From: a virus
Length of the DNA stretch: 20,685 nucleotides
Virus record (IMG/VR): IMGVR_UViG_3300025120_000716
Coordinates: 1-20,685 of that record
Reading direction: 5' to 3' (one strand)
The translations under genes were made by a program, and so were the position numbers. Within the stretch, counting starts at the first letter, position 1. Each line of letters starts with the position of its first letter. Positions 16,336 through 20,685 of the stretch are shown here, one piece after another. The notes beneath the pieces were generated by a model. It ran no database searches and was not told where the DNA came from. It saw nothing but the letters and a program-made list of their open reading frames with translations.

Positions 16336-16665
16336 ATGCATAGTAATTACAAAAATATTTCAAGAGGTCTCGCTGAGTCTGCTGCTTCTGTACTTAAAGG
16401 TGAAACTTTAACTGAATTAACAGACGCTCAGAAAAAACTTCCAGCTGGCTTACAAAAGGCAATCGCTAAAAAAGACGGTGACAAAAAAGAAGAAGAACAC
16501 TTGCCAAGTCATATGAAGAAAAAGAAAGACGAAGAACTTTCAGACGCTCAAAAGAAAATGGACAAAAACGATAACGGTAAAATTGACGGAGAAGATTTAG
16601 CAAAACTAAGAGCTAAAAAAGAAGAGTTAGAACTTGTTATTGCAGAACTAGAATCTAAAGAGTAA
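16336..16665 (+). CDS. Lysine-rich protein with EF-hand-like loop and gp21-type cleavage motifs
   Basis: The protein is 109 residues and highly charged (Lys/Glu/Asp). A single EF-hand-like or dockerin-like calcium loop lies at residues 76-87 (D76-K-N78-D-N80-G-K-I83-D-G-E-D87), in the phrase KKMDKNDNGKIDGEDLAKLR. Position 12 is Asp rather than the usual Glu. The phrase DAQKK occurs at residues 30-34 and 70-74, hinting at an internal repeat. Near the N-terminus are L12-A-E14 followed by S, and L25-T-E27 followed by L. These fit the [I/L]-x-E rule for the gp21 protease, so an internal head protein processed during maturation is plausible. The C-terminus is helical (AKKEELELVIAELESKE). It lies between the two paralogous small virion genes. 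Confidence 0.6.
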   Translation: MHSNYKNISRGLAESAASVLKGETLTELTDAQKKLPAGLQKAIAKKDGDKKEEEHLPSHMKKKKDEELSDAQKKMDKNDNGKIDGEDLAKLRAKKEELELVIAELESKE

Positions 16666-16669
16666 TATA

Positions 16670-17089
16670 ATGGCTGACACGGTAACAAGTCAAACTATAG
16701 CTGATGTAAGTGGTCAAAAGACTACAATGAAGTTTACCAATTTGTCAGATGGTAGTGGAGAAGATTTAGTAAAGAAGATGGACGCTTCGGCATTAACTTA
16801 TATGTCCGAGGATGCAACGAAGAAAATATCTAAGTTGAATTGGTCTATCAATACACAGGACCCAAAAGGTGCTGTAGAAATATTATGGGCAGGTAGTGGT
16901 GCTACAAGTGCAAACTCAACAGCAGTTGTTTTAACTGGACAAGGTGTCTGGGATTTAAGAACTGATGGTAATGAGATTGCAAATAATGCTACATTAGTTG
17001 CAAGTGAATCACCGGCAGGTGATGTGCTGTTTAGTACAAGAAATTTTAATAACGGTGATAGTTATACTATCATAGTAGAGGTAAGATAA
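16670..17089 (+). CDS. Small virion-type protein, paralogue 2
   Basis: The protein is 139 residues with no Cys and is likely beta-rich. It aligns by motif order with the protein at 15926-16324: a hydrophobic strand (KKISKLNWSINTQ), a GAVEILWAGSG strand, STAVVLTGQGVWDL, EIANNATLVASE, GDVLFSTRNF and a closing strand YTIIVEVR. It starts 4 bases after the preceding stop, and its stop is directly followed by the gp21 ATG (TAAATG), so it is tightly coupled to the protease. A role as a capsid-associated structural protein is inferred from context. No enzyme motif is seen. Confidence 0.65.
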   Translation: MADTVTSQTIADVSGQKTTMKFTNLSDGSGEDLVKKMDASALTYMSEDATKKISKLNWSINTQDPKGAVEILWAGSGATSANSTAVVLTGQGVWDLRTDGNEIANNATLVASESPAGDVLFSTRNFNNGDSYTIIVEVR

Positions 17090-17737
17090 ATGAAATTAAT
17101 CACAGAAACTATTGAAAATATAGAGCTGATTACTGAAGATAAGAGTAATGGTGGTAAAGATTATAAAATTCGTGGTATCTTTCTACAAGGTGATATAAAG
17201 AATCGTAATGGTAGAGTTTACCCAGTAGATGTATTATCTAAAGAGGTAGGCAGATACAACAAAGAATTCGTAGAAAAGAAAAGAGCTTTCGGTGAGTTAG
17301 GACATCCTGACGGACCGACTGTGAACCTCGAAAGAGTTTCGCATATGATTACTAGTTTAAAATCCGAGGGAAGAAATTTTATCGGTGAGGCTAAGATCAT
17401 GGATACACCTTACGGCAAAATCGTCAAGAATTTAATTGACGAAGGTGCTCAATTAGGGGTATCATCTAGAGGTATGGGGTCAATGAAACAAGTTAATGGC
17501 AAAAATGTTATTAACTCTGACTTCTATCTCGCAACGGCAGCTGATATAGTTGCAGACCCATCGGCACCTGACGCCTTCGTTGAAGGCATAATGGAAGGTA
17601 AAGAATGGTTATGGGACAATGGAGTACTGAAGAGTATGGAAATTGAAAAATATAAACAAGTAATAGAGAATACTCAAAGACGAGAACTCGCTGAAGTAAA
17701 AGCGAGAGTTTTCAAAGACTTTTTATCTAAAATTTAA
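17090..17737 (+). CDS. gp21: Prohead protease gp21
   Basis: The protein is 215 residues (T4 gp21 is 212). It is a serine protease of the herpesvirus-assemblin-like fold (family U9/S80 type). H72 in GELGHPDGPTVNLERV and S125/S126 in LGVSSRGMGS are the expected catalytic residues, followed by DIVADPSAPDAFVEGI around 152-167. Other typical stretches are RGIFLQGDIKNRNGRVYP and KIMDTPYGKIVKNLID. It is activated inside the prohead, cleaves the core proteins and gp23 after [I/L]-x-E, and finally itself. An ITE motif occurs at residues 14-16 near its own N-terminus. The start abuts the preceding stop. Confidence 0.93.
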   Translation: MKLITETIENIELITEDKSNGGKDYKIRGIFLQGDIKNRNGRVYPVDVLSKEVGRYNKEFVEKKRAFGELGHPDGPTVNLERVSHMITSLKSEGRNFIGEAKIMDTPYGKIVKNLIDEGAQLGVSSRGMGSMKQVNGKNVINSDFYLATAADIVADPSAPDAFVEGIMEGKEWLWDNGVLKSMEIEKYKQVIENTQRRELAEVKARVFKDFLSKI

Positions 17738-17743
17738 GTTGTT

Positions 17744-17755
17744 GCGTATATACGC
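17744..17755. other. Perfect 12-bp palindrome in the gp21-gp22 gap
   Basis: GCGTATATACGC is its own reverse complement and lies just after the gp21 stop, 20 bases before the late promoter of gp22. It is GC-capped in AT-rich surroundings and has no T-run, so it is not a standard terminator. It could be a protein-binding site, an mRNA-stabilising hairpin, or chance. Confidence 0.4.
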
Positions 17756-17775
17756 GGACTGTAAATCCTAGGGTT

Positions 17776-17783
17776 TATAAATA
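17776..17783 (+). promoter_or_regulatory. T4-type late promoter for gp22-gp23
   Basis: A perfect TATAAATA lies in the 96-base gap between gp21 and gp22, 50 bases before the gp22 ATG. AAGGAGAG lies at 17821-17828. It probably drives high expression of scaffold and major capsid protein, ending at the terminator after gp23. Confidence 0.8.
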
Positions 17784-17833
17784 GTTTTATTACAATTTAA
17801 ATTTGCAAATGTAAATTAATAAGGAGAGACCCT

Positions 17834-18916
17834 ATGTCTGATACTGAAATACAAGAAGTAGAGACAGTAGAAACAGAAATTCAAGAGGATGCTAACGCAC
17901 CGAAGAAAAATGCTGTTGCTGCTGAGAAATCTCCACTTTCTAACGAAGCTGAAGACCTTGGTGCTGCTGTTGTCAAACCTGACGACTCACGCAAAGGACC
18001 ATCTGACGCTGGTAATAAATCGAAAAAGGTAGAAGATCAGGTCAATAAAGACGCTAATGACGGCACTAATCCTGCAGGTCAAGGCGATTTCAAACCCGGT
18101 AAGAGTTTGAAAGAAGAAGAAGTTGAATCAGATGACGAAGTTGTCGCTGAAGATACGGAAGCTGAAGATGTTATTGATCTATCTAAAGATGTTGAGGCTC
18201 TAGTTTCTGCTGACGCTGACTTGTCTGAAGAATTTAAAGAGAAGGCTGCGACTATATTTGAAACTGCTGTCAAAACACGCCTTGCAGAAAAAGGAAAAGA
18301 AATCCAAGCGAAAGCGGATAAAGAAGTAGACGAAAAAGTGTCTGCTGTCAAAGAAGAGTTAGTTGAAAAAGTTGATTCATACTTGAACTATGTAGTTGAA
18401 GAGTGGATTAAAGACAACAAACTTGCTATTGATAAAGGTATCCGTTCAGAAATCGCTGAAGATTTTATTTCTGGATTAAAAACTTTATTCAAAGAACATT
18501 ATATTGATGTTCCTGAAGAAAAATATGATGTCTTGGAAGCTATGGCTCAAGAAAAAGAAGAATTAGAGAAAAAATTAAACGAAGAGATTGCTAAGAATGT
18601 TGAAATTTCTAAGTCAAACTTATCGTTCTCTAAAGAAAAAATCTTTTCTGAAGCTTCTAGTGGACTCGCTGATACTGAAGCTGAAAAGCTAAAAGATTTG
18701 GCTGAGAACATAGAATTCAAAGACGAAAAAGATTTTAGTAAGAAATTAGATACTATTAAAGAATCTTATTTCCCTAAAGTAAATAGTGAAACAACAAATG
18801 CGAAAGCTGATGTTGATTCCGTGGTTGGTGACGCTACTCTAACGAGTGGTGGTAATGAAGCTATGGCTGCTTACACCGCCGCAATTTCTAATACACTTAC
18901 TAAAGTAAAAATTTAG
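17834..18916 (+). CDS. gp22: Prohead scaffold (core) protein gp22
   Basis: The protein is 360 residues (T4 gp22 is about 269, so this is longer). It is very acidic and Lys/Glu-rich with long predicted coiled coils, for example EEKYDVLEAMAQEKEELEKK, and ends in a short conserved-type tail (AYTAAISNTLTKVKI). In T4-like phages gp22 is the major internal scaffold around which gp23 assembles, and it is cleaved to peptides by gp21. IQE motifs at residues 6-8 and 16-18 and other [I/L]-x-E sites are present. The extra length is mostly an acidic, disordered N-terminal region (about residues 1-110). It has its own late promoter and is followed by gp23 after a 37-base gap. Confidence 0.92.
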   Translation: MSDTEIQEVETVETEIQEDANAPKKNAVAAEKSPLSNEAEDLGAAVVKPDDSRKGPSDAGNKSKKVEDQVNKDANDGTNPAGQGDFKPGKSLKEEEVESDDEVVAEDTEAEDVIDLSKDVEALVSADADLSEEFKEKAATIFETAVKTRLAEKGKEIQAKADKEVDEKVSAVKEELVEKVDSYLNYVVEEWIKDNKLAIDKGIRSEIAEDFISGLKTLFKEHYIDVPEEKYDVLEAMAQEKEELEKKLNEEIAKNVEISKSNLSFSKEKIFSEASSGLADTEAEKLKDLAENIEFKDEKDFSKKLDTIKESYFPKVNSETTNAKADVDSVVGDATLTSGGNEAMAAYTAAISNTLTKVKI

Positions 18917-18953
18917 TAAGATAATAAATTGTTAATTAACAAGGAGAGAAACA

Positions 18954-20291
18954 ATGTTTCAAACTGAAAACTTACAAGAAAAATGGCAGCCCGTTCTTGA
19001 GCATCCTGAATTAGGAGAAATTAAGGATACTTATAGAAGAGCTGTTACCACAGTTGTATTAGAGAACCAAGAAAAAGCGATGAGAGAAGATAACCTCATG
19101 GAAGCTGCTCCTACCAATAATATTGGTGGTAGTGCTATCGGTGGCGGCGTAAATGCCGGTTGGGATCCAATCTTAATATCACTTGTTCGAAGGGCTCTAC
19201 CTAATATGATTGCTTACGATATCTGTGGCGTTCAGCCGATGACTGGTCCAACTGGACTTATCTTCGCTATGCGTTCAAGATACACAAACCAATCTGGCGA
19301 TGAAGCTTTATTTAATGAAGCTGATACTGACCATGCAGGAAATGACGCTGCTGGAGATCTACAAACTCCAGGAACTGGTTTCGCTGCAACGAACCCCGCT
19401 GCTCTAAATGACTCACCTGCTGGTACTTACAGTACTGGAACTGGTGTGACAACTGCTCAGGCAGAAGCACTAGGTGACGCTGCTGCAAACGCATTTGCTG
19501 AAATGGCGTTCTCAATCGATAAAGTAACCGTGACTGCGAAGTCTCGTGCTTTAAAGGCTGAGTACACAATGGAACTTGCTCAAGACTTAAAAGCAATCCA
19601 TGGTCTAGACGCTGAGACAGAACTTGCTAACATTTTATCTACTGAAATTCTTGCAGAGATCAACCGTGAAGTTGTTAGAACTATTTACTTAGTTGCTAAC
19701 AAAGGTGCTGAAGTAAATACTACCACTCCAGGTGTATTTGATTTAGATACTGATTCAAACGGTCGTTGGTCTGTTGAGAAGTTCAAAGGTTTAATGTTCC
19801 AACTCGAAAGAGACGCAAACGCTATCGGTCAAAAAACAAGAAGAGGAAAAGGTAATATTATCATCACAAGTGCTGATGTTGCTTCTGCCCTTCAAATGGC
19901 TGGTATACTTGACTATACTCCTGCGCTAAACAACTCACTAAATGTTGACGATACTGCAAATACTTTTGCTGGTGTTCTTAACGGAAGATTTAAAGTTTAT
20001 GTTGATCCATATGCTGCAAATGTTTCTGCTAGTCAATACTATGTGGTTGGTTATAAAGGTTCTTCACCTTATGACGCTGGATTATTCTATTGCCCTTATG
20101 TACCATTACAAATGGTAAGAGCAGTTGGTCAAGATACATTCCAACCAAAAATTGGATTTAAGACTAGATACGGAATGGTTCAAAACCCATTTGCTAACAC
20201 TGCTGCTAATGGAGCTATTGATGTAACCGCACCTGCGGCTGCAAATCAAAACTTCTATTACAGAAGAGTTAAAGTTGCTAACTTGATGTAA
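18954..20291 (+). CDS. gp23: Major capsid protein gp23
   Basis: The protein is 445 residues, shorter than T4 gp23 (521). LVRRALPNMIAYDICGVQPM, then TGPTGLIFAMRSRYT, and later KGNIIITSADVASALQMAGI and VGYKGSSPYDAGLFYCPYVP, are unmistakable gp23 motifs of the HK97 fold. The N-terminal region LQEKWQPVLEHPELGEIKDT...VVLENQEK is the prohead delta domain. L48-M-E50 followed by A51 fits the gp21 cleavage rule, giving a mature protein of about 395 residues. The ribosome binding site AAGGAGAG before ATG 18954 is strong. A terminator follows the stop. Confidence 0.97.
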   Translation: MFQTENLQEKWQPVLEHPELGEIKDTYRRAVTTVVLENQEKAMREDNLMEAAPTNNIGGSAIGGGVNAGWDPILISLVRRALPNMIAYDICGVQPMTGPTGLIFAMRSRYTNQSGDEALFNEADTDHAGNDAAGDLQTPGTGFAATNPAALNDSPAGTYSTGTGVTTAQAEALGDAAANAFAEMAFSIDKVTVTAKSRALKAEYTMELAQDLKAIHGLDAETELANILSTEILAEINREVVRTIYLVANKGAEVNTTTPGVFDLDTDSNGRWSVEKFKGLMFQLERDANAIGQKTRRGKGNIIITSADVASALQMAGILDYTPALNNSLNVDDTANTFAGVLNGRFKVYVDPYAANVSASQYYVVGYKGSSPYDAGLFYCPYVPLQMVRAVGQDTFQPKIGFKTRYGMVQNPFANTAANGAIDVTAPAAANQNFYYRRVKVANLM

Positions 20292-20299
20292 TCTCGTTA

Positions 20300-20313
20300 G
20301 TTGCTTTTGCAAC
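20300..20313 (+). other. Small hairpin ahead of the terminator
   Basis: GTTGC-TTTT-GCAAC forms a 5-bp stem with a 4-base loop, 9 bases after the gp23 stop and 10 bases before the main terminator stem. It has no long T-run. It could protect the 3' end of the gp23 mRNA, but with so short a stem the claim is weak. Confidence 0.4.
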
Positions 20314-20323
20314 AAAAATTAAG

Positions 20324-20351
20324 GGGGGATCTTTTGATCCCCCTTTTTTTT
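20324..20351 (+). terminator. Intrinsic (rho-independent) terminator after gp23
   Basis: GGGGGATC (20324-20331), a TTTT loop (20332-20335) and GATCCCCC (20336-20343) make a perfect 8-bp GC-rich stem. Eight T residues (20344-20351) follow directly. This is a textbook intrinsic terminator that ends the gp22-gp23 transcript. Confidence 0.93.
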
Positions 20352-20356
20352 AGCCT

Positions 20357-20364
20357 TATAAATA
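20357..20364 (+). promoter_or_regulatory. T4-type late promoter downstream of the gp23 terminator
   Basis: A perfect TATAAATA lies 5 bases after the terminator T-run and only 5 bases before ATG 20370. With normal spacing, transcription would begin at or next to the ATG, so the mRNA would be leaderless or nearly so. Confidence 0.6.
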
Positions 20365-20369
20365 TAAGT

Positions 20370-20685
20370 ATGGTAGAAACAACAGCTATTAACAGACAAC
20401 CGACCAAACTAGACTACTCGGCACAGACCCAGTTTAGGTTGATGATAAACTATTTACCATTAACAGAATACTTTTGTCAGTCTGTTAACATACCAGGACT
20501 ATCATTAGGTACTGCTACTGTACCAACATCAATGTATGACTATCCAATCCCTGGAGACAAATTAACTTTTGACCCACTAAACATATCGTTTTTAGTAGAT
20601 GAGAATTTAAATAACTTCAATGAATTACATCAATGGATATCACGCTTAGGGTTTGCAGAATCCCACGATGAGTTTGCAACACTAT
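20370..20685 (+). CDS. Tail-tube-fold protein (gp19/gp48/gp54-like), 3' truncated by window edge
   Basis: The frame is open from ATG 20370 to the window end (105 residues visible). The sequence KLDYSAQTQFRLMINYLPLT, then EYFCQSVNIPGLSLGTATVP and GDKLTFDPLNISFLVDENLN, follows the same pattern as gp19 of this phage (NQFKVTLPFP..., FLCKAAQLPGSTVGEVAVP, EREFEPWTITILND). That means a strand, an N/Q-x-PG turn, and a strand with F-P-x-x-I. It is therefore likely a tube-fold protein such as a baseplate-tube junction protein rather than a second main tube. No usual ribosome binding site is seen upstream, only a terminator and late promoter. ATG 20442 is an alternative start but would cut into the conserved strand. 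Confidence 0.7.
   Translation, partial: MVETTAINRQPTKLDYSAQTQFRLMINYLPLTEYFCQSVNIPGLSLGTATVPTSMYDYPIPGDKLTFDPLNISFLVDENLNNFNELHQWISRLGFAESHDEFATL

Noticed and set aside
17744-17775. A tRNA-Tyr-like anticodon arm (GGACTGTAAATCC).
   Set aside because: Only a 3-bp stem around a CTGTAAA loop is present. There is no acceptor stem, D arm or T arm with GTTCRA nearby, so it is not a tRNA and the likeness is probably chance.

Overview
This window is a late structural (virion morphogenesis) block of a T4-like (Tevenvirinae-type, contractile-tailed) bacteriophage. All genes lie on the + strand, are packed with short gaps or small overlaps, and use AT-rich DNA. The order neck (gp13, gp14, gp15) - terminase (gp16, gp17) - sheath/tube (gp18, gp19) - portal (gp20) - prohead core (gp67-like, small core or internal proteins) - protease (gp21) - scaffold (gp22) - major capsid (gp23) is the classic T4 order. 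The low GC, collagen-like fibres, radical-SAM insertion and small extra virion genes suggest a marine T4-like phage, of the type that infects SAR11 (pelagiphage) or cyanobacteria. The host cannot be fixed from this sequence alone.

Region 1 (1-5693) is a fibre cassette. It holds a 5'-truncated repeat-rich fibre, a small coiled-coil-like ORF, a 185-aa fibre-type protein, a 707-aa collagen-like (Gly-Pro-Thr) protein with duplicated globular inserts, and a 220-aa collagen-like protein ending in an S74 intramolecular chaperone domain. It sits where T4 carries gp12 and fibritin (wac), directly upstream of gp13.

Region 2 (5694-8120) encodes neck and tail-terminator proteins gp13, gp14 and gp15. Region 3 (8092-9199) is an accessory insertion: a radical-SAM core ORF followed, with an 8-nt overlap, by a separate ORF with a SPASM-like cysteine domain. 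It looks like one enzyme split into two reading frames. T4 has nothing comparable between 15 and 16. Region 4 (9201-13835) encodes the terminase subunits, tail sheath and tail tube.

Region 5 (13883-20291) is the head module: portal, gp67-like core protein, a small protein with a capsid-targeting-like N-terminus, two related small virion-type proteins flanking a lysine-rich EF-hand-like protein, prohead protease, scaffold and major capsid protein. Several small proteins and gp23 carry [I/L]-x-E motifs expected for gp21 cleavage. After gp23 comes a strong intrinsic terminator, then a T4-type late promoter and the start of a second tail-tube-fold gene that runs off the window.

Perfect T4 late-promoter boxes (TATAAATA) precede gp18, gp20, the first small head protein, gp22 and the last gene. 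One more overlaps the stop codon at the end of the collagen gene. The window therefore appears to be a set of late transcription units read by a gp55-like sigma factor.
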